A stretch of 64,000 nucleotides of DNA. It comes from Myrmaecium sp. VS I D KN 1 (Eukaryota; Ascomycota; Dothideomycetes; Valsariales; Valsariaceae). The stretch's first letter is position 1; every line of letters starts with the position of its first letter. The position numbers and the translations under genes are program-made. Below the pieces are notes generated by a model, which ran no database searches, was not told the origin of the DNA, and saw only the letters and a program-made list of their open reading frames with translations. This document shows, piece after piece, positions 1-9,484 of the stretch. The DNA lies in the NCBI GenBank assembly GCA_019775845.1, contig JADQAV010000008.1, positions 372,001-436,000 of the forward strand, read 5' to 3'.

Positions 1-1737
1 CGGCAGGTGAACCTCATGCTGGCTGGCATTTTGAGGAAGATCGAAGGCCATGTATTGATCAAAATCAAACCGCCGCCCAGCAACCGGATATGGGTAACGT
101 TCGAAACGATGCCTACTTTAGAAATGACTATCGAGCCCATCGTGAGTTCAAGGCAGATTACGTATGGAGTAATCCTTCGCGCCATTGAAAGCAGGATTCG
201 CGAGGTTGTGGGCGAGACACTTGTTTACCCGAATTGGGATGACATGCCTTTCTATGAGACTGAATTGCATAGATATAGGGGCGGTATCTGGAAGGACACA
301 GCAGACAATGAGCCTGTGGCGGACAGCCGGCCGCCATCTGCAGACACGAAAGTATTGCATTACGAAGAGGAGGATCTGGACCAGATCCACCCTTCCCTGT
401 CCGAGTCAGATTTCATTGCTGCTCAAACAGAGACAATTGTTCCGCTCAGCCCTGCTATGACCCCAGAGCTTGGTTTACGCTCACGCCAAGGGAAGCCATC
501 AATCTCCGCCCGATCAAGTGCATCAACTGGAGCAGAGCTGAAAGGGGCGGTGCCTCGCAAAGCTATGAGTCCTGGCACATTCGCGAACGCGTCCTCACCA
601 TCCATTATTCTTGACCCGGCGACAGTGGAAGCAGCAAAGTCTGAGTTAAAGAGGCAGTCTGTCGCGTCTGATGTCATGAAAGACAGTACGTCGCGGTCAC
701 CACCGACGTCGCCAGGCAAAATAGTCCTGCCCTCGTGCCAGTCAGATATCTCACCTGGTGGTGATGGCGTCGCAGACGACAAAGTGGCGTTCGAGGATCC
801 AATCTCTGGCGACCTTGCAATCACTACTCCCTCCGCTTCAAGGTCGGCATCTACGCTAGAAGGATCAGAAACATCCACTTTAGAAAGCGCTACATCGTCG
901 ATACCGAAAAGGTCCACAGTCAGTCAGCTCGAGAACCATAACGGGCGAGTGATGTCCGAGCCAGTTCTCAGCACCACAACCAAGCGGCAGCTTATCCCTC
1001 AAACCATCACAACGGCGTCTGCTGCTGCGAGAAGATGGTTAGGTAACCGTCGCAGCGGGAATGGAATTCAATCGTCAGAGCCTCAAATACCTTCGGCCGA
1101 GACGAATCATTCCACTGCTTTCGGGTCTTCTGGTAACAATCTCCAACACCATACCGAACCGATGGGGCGCGGCCACCCGCTCCCACCGCCAGGCACCCCG
1201 CTTCCCACTCCGCAAACCGTCGGCAAGGCAGGGACGTTCGACAACTGGTCTTCGACGTTCATAAAGCGGAAGCCTGTCCGCTCACCCTCGATATCCTCAT
1301 CATCCACCAGGAACAACAACAAAGCACAACCTATTCCTTCCTCCTCGGGTCACACGTCGACCGAACATATTCAGTCACCCGAGAGACCGCCGTCCTTACC
1401 TCCACGCCCTCATCGGCAAAGGCGTTCTAACGACGCATCGCTGCACGACTTGCCACAGGATGCAGGGTTGCTGGTCATCGAGGCGCCGGTCGCGGAGACG
1501 AGTCCCATGCCTAGTCCGGTACATGACAAGTCCTTTGAGAAGGAGTTGGGTGAGGGTCTTATAGATGCTGGGAGCGGAGATGGCGCGTCACGGAAGAGTG
1601 GTAAGAGCACTCTTTCACATCAAAGCGAGGCTTCGGGGGATACTAGGACCACTCCGCCAGCTGAAAGTGAAGAGCAGGTTAAGGATGAACTGAGTAAGGG
1701 AAGCAGTCGTGGAGAGGAAGATGAAGAGCAAGGTTGA
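1..1737 (+). CDS. SMP-domain (Nvj2/TEX2-like) lipid-transfer protein, C-terminal part
   Basis: The reading frame is open from the first base, so the 5' part of the gene lies outside the window; the GTG at 7 and ATG at 16 are internal codons, not starts. The first ~85 residues match the end of a synaptotagmin-like mitochondrial-lipid-binding (SMP) domain as found in Nvj2/TEX2 proteins: a KPPPSNRIW block, then IEPIVSSRQITY and a conserved YPNWDDMPF. Family members sit at ER contact sites (nucleus-vacuole junction in yeast) and move lipids between membranes; that role is inferred from the family. The remaining ~490 residues are Ser/Pro/Thr-rich, lack recognisable domains and look disordered, as in fungal homologues. 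The stop is TGA at 1735-1737. The family is fairly sure; the N-terminal half (membrane anchor and PH-like region) cannot be seen here. Confidence 0.75.
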   Translation, partial: RQVNLMLAGILRKIEGHVLIKIKPPPSNRIWVTFETMPTLEMTIEPIVSSRQITYGVILRAIESRIREVVGETLVYPNWDDMPFYETELHRYRGGIWKDTADNEPVADSRPPSADTKVLHYEEEDLDQIHPSLSESDFIAAQTETIVPLSPAMTPELGLRSRQGKPSISARSSASTGAELKGAVPRKAMSPGTFANASSPSIILDPATVEAAKSELKRQSVASDVMKDSTSRSPPTSPGKIVLPSCQSDISPGGDGVADDKVAFEDPISGDLAITTPSASRSASTLEGSETSTLESATSSIPKRSTVSQLENHNGRVMSEPVLSTTTKRQLIPQTITTASAAARRWLGNRRSGNGIQSSEPQIPSAETNHSTAFGSSGNNLQHHTEPMGRGHPLPPPGTPLPTPQTVGKAGTFDNWSSTFIKRKPVRSPSISSSSTRNNNKAQPIPSSSGHTSTEHIQSPERPPSLPPRPHRQRRSNDASLHDLPQDAGLLVIEAPVAETSPMPSPVHDKSFEKELGEGLIDAGSGDGASRKSGKSTLSHQSEASGDTRTTPPAESEEQVKDELSKGSSRGEEDEEQG

Positions 1738-2426
1738 CCGGTGCCATCTACACCAAATACGTTCTTGCGTTACCATCCTTGCATGCATCGGCGTTTTGGC
1801 GTTCCTTGTCCGTAGAATATGTATAGTCAATCTGGCATATTGGTCTCTGATCTTTCTGAGGGTTGGTCATTCTCGAACGCTTATGGGATTTTCGTGGTGC
1901 TTGTTATTCGTCGAGAAAAGGCGGTCTTTCGTTAGGCATATGAACCTACAGTCTTATGATTAGTCGTAGGAATGGATATTCCGAGGTGCCTGTGGGACTT
2001 GAAGCCGAATGCTCGAACTGTACGGACCGACAGGGCTGGGAGATAAGGACCATGAGATTTGGACGTTGGATCGGCGTGAGCAGGTTTGGGTCTACTTCCG
2101 ATAGCTACAAAGTGAGATAATCAAGCAGGTCGCATTGAGCGGCCAATCGTCGTACCGGAAACACAGCCTGTTCGTCCTAACCGCAGCACCAAGGGTAAAT
2201 AGATCTGAAGAGATCTGAAGTGGTAATTTCGTTGGAAGAAGGGGTTTTCATTTTTTGGTGAGGACCAATCTTCCATACGGATACAGCATTGCTTTGCTCC
2301 GTTCGTGCCCAATCATTCGCTTTGCCCGATGATGAAACAGCAAGAAAACCCCTAAGCAAATTTCCCTTTATGCCATTTGAATTTTCACCACGCCCACGCC
2401 TGCGTCCCCATCACCCGGAAACTCAT
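1738..2426. other. Convergent intergenic spacer
   Basis: This spacer lies between the 3' ends of the SMP-domain gene and the eL37 gene. It should hold the two 3' UTRs. A short tandem repeat of AGATCTGAAG occurs near 2202-2220. I see no coding potential or RNA gene. Confidence 0.5.
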
Positions 2427-2981
2427 TTATGCGGAAGCGGTGGTAGGGCCGCGGGAGCCGGCGGGGACACCGGTCTGGAAGCCGTTGGCGAAGCGCCTGG
2501 GGACGGTCTTGAGGTACCTCATGCGGCCGCTGCCGGTGGTCTTTCTCCTCTTGGCCTTCTCGCTCCAGTTGTCTGTTACGGATCATGTTAGAAGGAGCTT
2601 GCTCGTGAGGCATGGCCGAGGCCGCGCAGATGCCGTTTGCGCAAGGATGGGTTCAGCACGTACACTTCCTGGTCTTAGCAGCAGGGTATCCGCAAGAAGC
2701 GCAGGTGTGCTTCTGGACGTGGAGAGAGCGACGACCTATAACACCGTGACCCGTCAGCAATTTCGCTCCAGCAGCAATCCTCCGCCATCGATCCAGATCC
2801 ATTCGTCTCCTCTCCCGATCTCCGTCTCCAGATGGGTGTCGACTAACCGCAGCGTCTGCACAGAACGTGCGTCTTGTTGTGGCGCTTGCCAAAGCTGGAA
2901 GTTCCCTTGGCTATGATGTTCTGTCAGTCTCGTTCATCGGTGGTGGTTTTTTCGCATCGTCGACAGGTGGAACGCACTCAT
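2427..2981 (-). CDS. rpl37: 60S ribosomal protein eL37
   Basis: Large-subunit ribosomal protein of 94 residues, rebuilt from four exons at 2978-2981, 2848-2910, 2664-2735 and 2427-2572; all junctions are GT-AG and the frame closes exactly. The protein begins [16 protein letters not shown] and carries the C4 zinc finger of eL37: CRRCG, then [16 protein letters not shown], then a basic C-terminus with [12 protein letters not shown]. The first exon holds only ATG plus one base, so the start codon is separated from the rest of the gene by a 67-nt intron. An early intron is common in ribosomal protein genes. No single open frame covers the gene, so a plain ORF scan would miss it. Length agrees with the 88-95 residues usual for the family. 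Identification is very secure; the tiny first exon is the least certain part, but it gives the expected MTKGT start. Confidence 0.93.
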
Positions 2982-3444
2982 CTTGAATTAGGAACTATAC
3001 AACGGTCAAGCAGTCAGTAATGCGCAATGAGCAGTGATCGGGAGAGGGAGTAAACCTCGTCGCTTCTGTGAAGGGTTGCTGTGTCGTTAGTCGTTGGGCT
3101 TGTCAGAGGGCCGGGTCGAAAGTGAAAGGTCGAAATTCGAGAGAGCTCGCTAATTGCCGTGTGTGCGGTGTGGTGGTTCGCCACCATCCCCATTCCGGCT
3201 AATGCCGCCAAGCCTTCTTTAAGCGACGCCTCAGGCACTAGGACACTTCGCGAGTCACAACAAGGGTTTCGGCGGAAGGGCCGATGGAAGTGAACCCCAT
3301 CTTGCGGTTTTCCTGAACCAGGACTTCAAGTGCTTCTCCGTCAATCATATCATACAAGCCTATATGGGTATCTTAGCAAATCAAGGCCGTCCCTCCACAG
3401 CCACAGTCGCAAATATTACAAGCCGTCGTGACCAAATGCAGACT
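2982..3444. other. eL37 upstream region with an unexplained coding-like stretch
   Basis: This is the promoter side of eL37 and the 3' side of the next gene, both on the minus strand. From about 3367 down to 3239 (minus strand) one frame is open for about 43 codons and reads like real protein (LEVLVQENRKMGFTSIGPS), ending in TAG. It could be a last exon of the RS-rich gene upstream, but I could not find an in-phase splice junction, so it is not called as a gene. Confidence 0.3.
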
Positions 3445-4599
3445 TCAGATCCAGCTGGCCCTTACAGAAACATGGCCATCATCGTCGACAACTTTCCCTC
3501 TATCCCACTCTCTCCCTTCTCCTTTCTTTGCCCAACGCACGTCCTCCTCTGTCATCTCGCCTCCACGTTCCCATCTCCGCACTTGCTCTTCTGAAAATCC
3601 GGCAGATCTCAACCGCTCCGCACCCTGCTGCTTCCACTTTTGCCCGTCTCGTAGCGCTTCCAACGCCATATCCCAGTCATCGTCCATGTCCGAGTCTGCT
3701 CTCACATCGGCTGATGGATCATAATCGGCGGCGAAGTGGCTATCCATTGCCGACGACCGGAAGTTCCCTCTCCCACGAGGCTGGACCTTTGGTGCCTCCA
3801 TTGGTCCAATCAAGGCTTCCAGTGGATCATCATTAGAGGTAGGCCTTGTCCTTGTCACTGGGGAAGAGCCAGTCCGCGACACACCCTTGCCATCTATCCG
3901 ATGAGATGAGCGGTCTCCGTCTCCTCGGTCGGTGCGTGATCGCCTTCTGCGGTGATGTCCCGGCTCTGGCGATCTTGAACGGGAGCTCGACCTCGAGCGG
4001 GATCGTCTGCGACTATCCTTCTCCCGCTCAGATCTGTGCTGTCTCCGATGCCTTCTATCTCCATCTGGCGTCCTGCTTCTCTCTTTCGTTCTTCGATACT
4101 TGCGCCTACTCTCTTCCGTCTCGTGGTGCTTGCGCGAGCGTCTTCTCGAATAATCTGAATCGTCTTGAGTATCGTGACTTCGTGACCAATCCGGCTCATG
4201 TCGCCTTCTGTCACCGTCCCTGCGATGTCTGGATTCGTGTTCGTCATGTCTTCGTTTGCGTTCGTTATCCCCAGAGCTATCTCGTGAAGACCCATCAAGG
4301 TTGTCCTTGCGAAGACCCCGGAGCCTTTCTCTGGCGTCCCTGCTTTCTTTTGCGAAAAGAGCAGCGTTATGGTTGTCCGCCTGACGTATTATGTTGTTCA
4401 GAAAACGCGTATTTGGTTTCGGTGCATTACGGCGAGACCTGTGTTTCATTAGGATATACGTCACAGAAGACAAGACCTGCGCTTACGATTGCGGCAAGTA
4501 TGCCTCCAGACCAGCAGTGGCATATTTGGCCGCGCTCAGCTTCGCGTCCTGTTTCAGGAGGTTGGCGACGTAATCGTCGGAGTACTCCTCGGGCGGCAT
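3445..4599 (-). CDS. RS-rich nuclear protein, fungal 'pre-mRNA-splicing factor 38B'-like
   Basis: Two exons, 4487-4599 and 3445-4438, separated by a 48-nt GT-AG intron, give 368 residues in frame. Exon 1 encodes MPPEEYSDDYVANLLKQDAK, a short N-terminal motif I associate with this fungal family. It is followed at the junction by the conserved APKPNTRFLNNIIRQADNHN block. Residues ~75-215 are dominated by Arg/Ser/His/Asp repeats typical of splicing proteins, and the C-terminus holds an acidic segment (DSDMDDDWDMALEAL) and a GFSEEQVRRWERG motif. The role in pre-mRNA processing in the nucleus is inferred from the RS-like composition and from annotation habits for relatives; no PRP38 domain is visible, so the 38B name may mislead. 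The gene is divergent from sos7 across a 260-bp spacer. An extra 3' exon beyond 3445 cannot be excluded. Confidence 0.72.
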
Positions 4600-4859
4600 A
4601 AGGAGCGAGTAGTATCGAGACCGAAGTCGGATACTGTAAAGATGATGGTGCGATACATGTGAAGATCCGATGATGTGCACGTCACGGAGATCATTGACTC
4701 CCCGGGCAGCTTTTCGGGAGCTGCGAGCGCACGCGCCACACCGATAAGAAAGGTGGCGCACAATCAGCGGATACTGCCATCCATCTCCGCTGTCAAAGTA
4801 AACAATCCAGAACATCATACACAGAATCCCGAAAGACAGAGCAGCAGATACCGCAAGAT
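4600..4859. promoter_or_regulatory. Shared divergent promoter region
   Basis: This 260-bp spacer lies between the start codons of the RS-rich protein (minus) and Sos7 (plus), so both promoters and 5' UTRs must fit here. I see no strong TATA box on either side, as is usual for housekeeping genes. Co-regulation is possible but not shown. Confidence 0.5.
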
Positions 4860-5862
4860 ATGGCGCCATCAATGACAAGCTCCAAGCGGCCGTTGAAGAT
4901 CGTCGAGCTCAACGATACCATCCGCCCGAGCGAACAGTCTCTCAAGGATAAACGAGCCTCAGGCGCCTCGGACGTCTCCGATGATGCTTTCGAGAACAAC
5001 ACGCCGGCGAGCTTGGAGGCGGATCTCGCTCACTACAAGGTACCCCAACTGTCGCGCAAACATACCCTCCCCTCAGCGGCAGGCATCTGACTCTTGTACC
5101 ATCCAGGAACTCTTCTCCAAACTCCGCTTCTCCTACGTCGAACAGGTTACCAAGGAGAAGTTCCTCCGCGCCCTGACCGACGATCCACCGCTGCTGGTCG
5201 AGCAATCCGAGAACTTCGCCCTCGAAGCCGAGCTCGCCGACGCCAAAGCCTCCCTCAAAGCGCAAAAGGTTGAAGTCGAAGAGCTCATCGCAGAGCTCCG
5301 GAACCGCGCGCGAGAACTCAGCAAACGTATGTCCTCCCCTTACCACTCCCACACCAACAACAGAATCTCCCGAGCAGATCCCACTAACCACCAACACCGT
5401 GCGAAAAAAAAAAAAAAAAAAAAAACAGGCTACGAATCCATCCAAACCCGCAGCGCCCAGCTCGCGCAACTTCCCCGGGAGATCCACGAGCTCGAAACGC
5501 ACATCGCCACCCTCCGCGCCTCCCTCGACGCCAGCACCAACCCCTCCAACCCCGCCCTCTCCCTGCCCCTCCCGGAAACCCAAGCCCTCCTGCGCACGCG
5601 CGAGGCCGAGCGGGACACCCTCGACGCCCGACTCGCCGCGCTGCAGGCCGCCGTGCCCCGCAAGACGCGGGAGCTCGAGCGACTGAAGAAGGAGCTCCAG
5701 CCGCTGGAGCAGCAGCGGTTGACGGCCGAGGGCGCGGCTCGGGAGGCGCAGCGGAAGAGGGAACGGGGCGAGGCAGGGATGGGCGATGAGCTTGAGGAAC
5801 GTGGGAGGTGGTTGCGGGCGGTGGAGAAGGGATTGACGGGTATGCTGGAGCAGCCGGTGTAG
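4860..5862 (+). CDS. sos7: Kinetochore protein Sos7-like coiled-coil protein
   Basis: Three exons, 4860-5039, 5107-5326 and 5429-5862, give 277 residues with phase-consistent GT-AG introns. The diagnostic part spans the first junction: LAHYK followed by ELFSKLRFSYVEQVTKEKF and a DDPPLLVE motif, which I recognise from fungal Sos7 proteins. The rest (residues ~85-265) is almost wholly charged heptad-like helix rich in Glu, Arg, Leu and Ala, so a long coiled coil is expected. In fission yeast Sos7 works at the kinetochore with Mis12-complex partners for chromosome segregation; that role is transferred from the family. The second intron ends in an unusual run of 22 adenines directly before its CAG acceptor. 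Confidence is good for the gene structure, moderate for the name. Confidence 0.75.
5404..5425 (+). repeat. A22 homopolymer at an intron 3' end
   Basis: Twenty-two consecutive adenines fill the position where a polypyrimidine tract would normally sit, immediately upstream of the CAG acceptor of sos7 intron 2. The run length is prone to sequencing and replication error. Confidence 0.95.
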
Positions 5863-6734
5863 AGAGCTGTCTTCGGACGTGGGAAGGTGCCATTTGGGCG
5901 TTTCTGGAGATCTGGTTGCTTTATCTTGTTTCCTGTTTTTGGTTTCTTTAGGTTTACGTCCGGCGTCGCGGCGGTGATACCCACGGGGTTCGACGGGTTA
6001 TGTTTCGATAGTACATAAGAGAAAGTAGTACTGTATACACAATATACTCCCGTACACTTTCACCACAACTGAAGTAAATCGAATTCAATAAACGCCTGAT
6101 TACGAAAACCGTGCCATGTCTGAAGATATCGCGAAGCTGGTCCTAATCTGCGTGATTATCGAACTATGTGTTGGGGTCAATGTATCGAGCCAGACGGTCC
6201 CGTTGTTGCGATTGGTATTCCTTCACCTTTCAAAAGTAAGAAATAACCACGCATTTTCACCACAAAACAATACCACCCAAGCACCACATCTGAAAGCCCC
6301 TCCCCCCGGCTTCAGAAAGACTATCCGAATCGTGCGCAACCATTTGACATCCTATGAAACCCTCCGAGCACATTACGCGACTCCATTGCCCACTTGATGC
6401 GACCGAGCAAGGCTGTTGACGGCTTCTTTGGGCCACTGTGGCGCATCACGGTGCACCGCCACAGTGACATGAGTCCAACATCAACATCTCTACGGAGTAC
6501 ACTTCGACGTGTGCGTCTTGAATTGTAATCATCTAATTATCAACCTGACTCTGTATGGAGATATAGTAATACGACAAAAAGAATATCACGTTCGCCGTGC
6601 CCTCTATTTCCAAACACTCCGAGAAGGTCCATAAACACCATTACAACCCATATTTAACCCATAACGACAACGCCCATCACCCCAAAACAGCAATAACCAA
6701 AAACTCCACCTCAAACCCGCACGACCAACCCAAC
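5863..6734. other. Convergent intergenic spacer
   Basis: These 870 bp lie between the stops of sos7 (plus) and the Zn2Cys6 regulator (minus). There are AT-rich stretches near 6540-6720 with many short A/C tracts. A 93-codon open frame at 6116-6397 has no recognisable protein character. I see no RNA gene. Confidence 0.45.
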
Positions 6735-8375
6735 TCATCCCATAATAGTCTGCCACCCCTTCTCAAACACCACATCCAACCAAAACGTCTCCACCCCCTC
6801 ATCCAACCGGCGCCAGACCTCGCGGAGCAGCTCGAGCATGCGCCAGAGCGGCTTGGCCGGCAAGCGGGCCGCGAGGGCGCACAGGCGGTCCTGGACGAAG
6901 CGGCGGGCGCGCGCGACCCGGCGGTCGGTCGCGTGGCGGTCCGGGTCGAAGAAGTCGAGGCTGGACGTGAAGCGGAGCTCGGCGGCCGCGGTGGCGAGCA
7001 GCATGAGCTGCATGAAGCACGTCCCCGACGACGACGCGATCCCCTCGATCCGGTCGAGGATGTGCAGCGCGAGCGAGTTGAGCCAGAGGGTCAGGTCGGC
7101 GAAGTCGTCCTGCGCTTGCGACGCGTCCGGCACGGGGAAGCCGTCGAAGTAGGCGCAGCCTCCGGCGCTGCTGGCGCTGTTGCTGGCGCTGCTGCTGCTG
7201 GCGGCCCGCGCCGCCCCCCCGAGCCGTTTGCGCAGGATGTCCGGGAAGACGCGGTAGATCTCGAGGAGGCCGGCGTAGCGGTACGCTTCGGCGATCTGGA
7301 GGAAGTCGGCCTTCGTGGTGCGCGTGTCGCCCGGGTCGACCAGTTCGTCGGCGTGGGGTAACTGGGCGGCCAGAAGCTCTTCTTCGAGTGCAATCGCCAG
7401 CTGCAGCCGGTTCTGGCGCGCGTGGATGTCGTATAGCGCTACGCCGCTGGATTTGTTCGTGATCCGCTCACTGCGGATTAACCTGCCCACCTCGGCGAAA
7501 AGCATCTGCATCTGAGGCGCTACACCGGTCCATGGATGAGGTACGCGGACCTCGCTGACGACACCGTATGGATCGAACTGCCTGGTGTTTGCCCACGGTC
7601 GAGGACTGTCCCGCGATATGGACAGGATGCTCGTGTCTTCGTTGGACACAAACACGATCAGCATCTCCCAGTAGATGAGCGCTTCCTCGAAGAACTGTAT
7701 TTGCCGCTGCAACTTCTGATCGTCCGGGCGCGCCGATTGTAGGAGCTTGGGAAGGACCAGGGATCGCGCTGCTCCAAGATGGGAGAGACCCAGATCGCCG
7801 CAATCGTGCCAGCAGGCGGAAAGGCCCATCAATAATATAGCAAGCAGAACCCGATCGCGCTTCTCCGTCTCGTAGCGTACCGATTGTATCTCTTGCTGCA
7901 GGCACTGGTATGCCTTGTGCTGCATCTCGACCCCCGTGATGGCCATCGTCGGATTGTGGTTTGCCAAGTGAGCAGCCGCCATGGACTGGATGGCGTAGTA
8001 GATGGAAGGCGAATTGTCCCATAGTCGACCAACCGTCACTCTGAACGGGTTCAGCGGCGAGTCGAAGCAGGAGTACAGTGAGCACACATCGCGAAAGTAG
8101 TGTTCCACGAGACCGGTGTTTGGATCATTCAAGCCCCTTGCTACGGGCGCCCCGGAAAGCCGGTAGTATCTCTGGAGCAGGGACCGGGAGAAGCGGTCAC
8201 CCCTCTGGCTCTGGATCGCTTCTACTTCCTCGACCTCCGGCGAAGGTGCTCGTCGTTTATTCGAGGGAGCTGTAGTAGAGCCTTGCTGACGCGGCGGAGC
8301 TGGAGATCGAGCGGGAGACGCAGACTTTGGACGAGTCACAAGCGGAAACGTAGCTCCATCCGGTTGCTTTTTCGG

Positions 8376-8422
<47 letters not shown>

Positions 8423-8909
8423 CTTGCTGTTGCTGCTGCTGCTGCTGCTGCTGCTGTCGCTGATGTTCTCCCGCAATGGCTGCCGCGCTCGCCTTGAACA
8501 ATGATGTGAGCTCGTCGGAAGCTTCCTGGCTCTCCTCCGCAGCCTCCGTCCCGGCGGACGCGGTCGTGAACTGGATGACGGCTCCGTGGGCCGGCTTGAG
8601 CAGCTCATGTTTCGTCGACCATTTCAGCGACTTCTGATAGCCGGGGCACGGCACCGCTTTCGACGTGCAGTTGCGGCAGGCCGGTTTCGTCTCGTCGCAT
8701 TTCAACTAAAAGTAGCGATGAAGGCAGAATGAGCATCAACCTGAACAGTTGACTCTGGAAGTGAAGCGGTTGCTATTTTTTTTCTCGGATGTAGCAGCGA
8801 ACGTACTTACTCGTTTAATCTTGCAGCGCTGGCAGCCATTCCGGGACTTGGTTGTCTTGCGAGCCGAGCTTATCTCGGGCGGACCTGACTGGCGAGATTG
8901 AGTTCCCAT
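6735..8909 (-). CDS. Zn2Cys6 transcription factor with fungal-specific domain
   Basis: Two exons, 8811-8909 and 6735-8705, give 689 residues. The intron (8706-8810) splits the DNA-binding zinc cluster: exon 1 ends CQRCKIKR and exon 2 continues LKCDETKPACRNC with a later CPGY, completing the six cysteines of the Gal4-type binuclear cluster at residues ~26-53. Residues ~215-640 resemble the fungal-specific transcription factor domain of the Fungal_trans_2 type (RYYRLSGAPVARGL, HYFRDVCSLYSCFDS, SIYYAIQSMAAAHLA). Between the two lies a low-complexity linker with a long polyglutamine tract. The protein should bind CGG-type sites in the nucleus and regulate transcription; its targets are unknown. 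It lies upstream of a GH92 mannosidase gene on the same strand, but nothing shows that it regulates it. A strong GC-rich shift in codon use is seen in the last ~250 codons. Confidence 0.88.
8376..8456 (-). repeat. Coding (CAA/CAG)n polyglutamine tract
   Basis: Twenty-seven codons read on the minus strand as 11 Gln, one Glu and 15 Gln. The first part is mostly CAG and the second pure CAA, so the tract is really two microsatellites side by side. It lies in the linker of the Zn2Cys6 regulator and is expected to vary in length between strains. Confidence 0.93.
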
Positions 8910-9484
8910 TCACGCGGTGCCGGGGCAGGAGAGGAGTGATTGGCAGCACAGAGAGCGCAAGAGTGGTGGTGGTGGAGTGTGAACAGCGGCGACGACAACA
9001 ACGGAATATCTGACCAAGCTGCTTTCGAGGTTCGTATAGTATTAGGTAGAGTACTGTAGGATTGTCTAGTGGTTTAGTTGATTCCTTGGGCCGACATCGC
9101 AGGGGCCCGCGTGAAGCCCGCTTAGTGACCGCTTATCTCTCGACCCGAGCGCTCTCTGGGGAAAATGTGGGGGATCCTTTATCTCTTCGCGGCCCCACCA
9201 TGTGCGATCCCACTACTGTGCTAGCAAGCGACTGCAATCATATCGATTCTATTACTCACTACACCATAAGCCGACGCGGATGCTACTCCGTATGACTCTT
9301 CCATTGTTCCGAAAGATGCCGGCCTCAATGGTTGCTCTTCCAGTATATCCGAACGTCTTGCTGATCTCGACAATTGGATCGTCTAGGTAGCGATCCAACA
9401 CGTGCGGATTAACGCCAATCCGCAGCCCTCCGGTTCCTAATCCGAGAGGAAGATACAACCGCCAAAGTGAACATCCGCTCACCA
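8910..9484. other. Upstream region of the Zn2Cys6 gene and 3' flank of the GH92 gene
   Basis: Both neighbours are on the minus strand, so this holds the regulator's promoter and the mannosidase 3' UTR. I see no further gene; a 77-codon frame at 9062-9295 lacks protein character. Confidence 0.45.

Noticed and set aside
4942-5583. A 213-codon minus-strand frame with FFFFFFF and Gly/Val-rich sequence
   Set aside because: It is antisense to sos7; the Phe run is only the A22 intron run read backwards.
6597-7361. A 254-codon plus-strand frame opposite the Zn2Cys6 regulator
   Set aside because: Antisense to the conserved fungal transcription factor domain; composition is that of a shadow frame.
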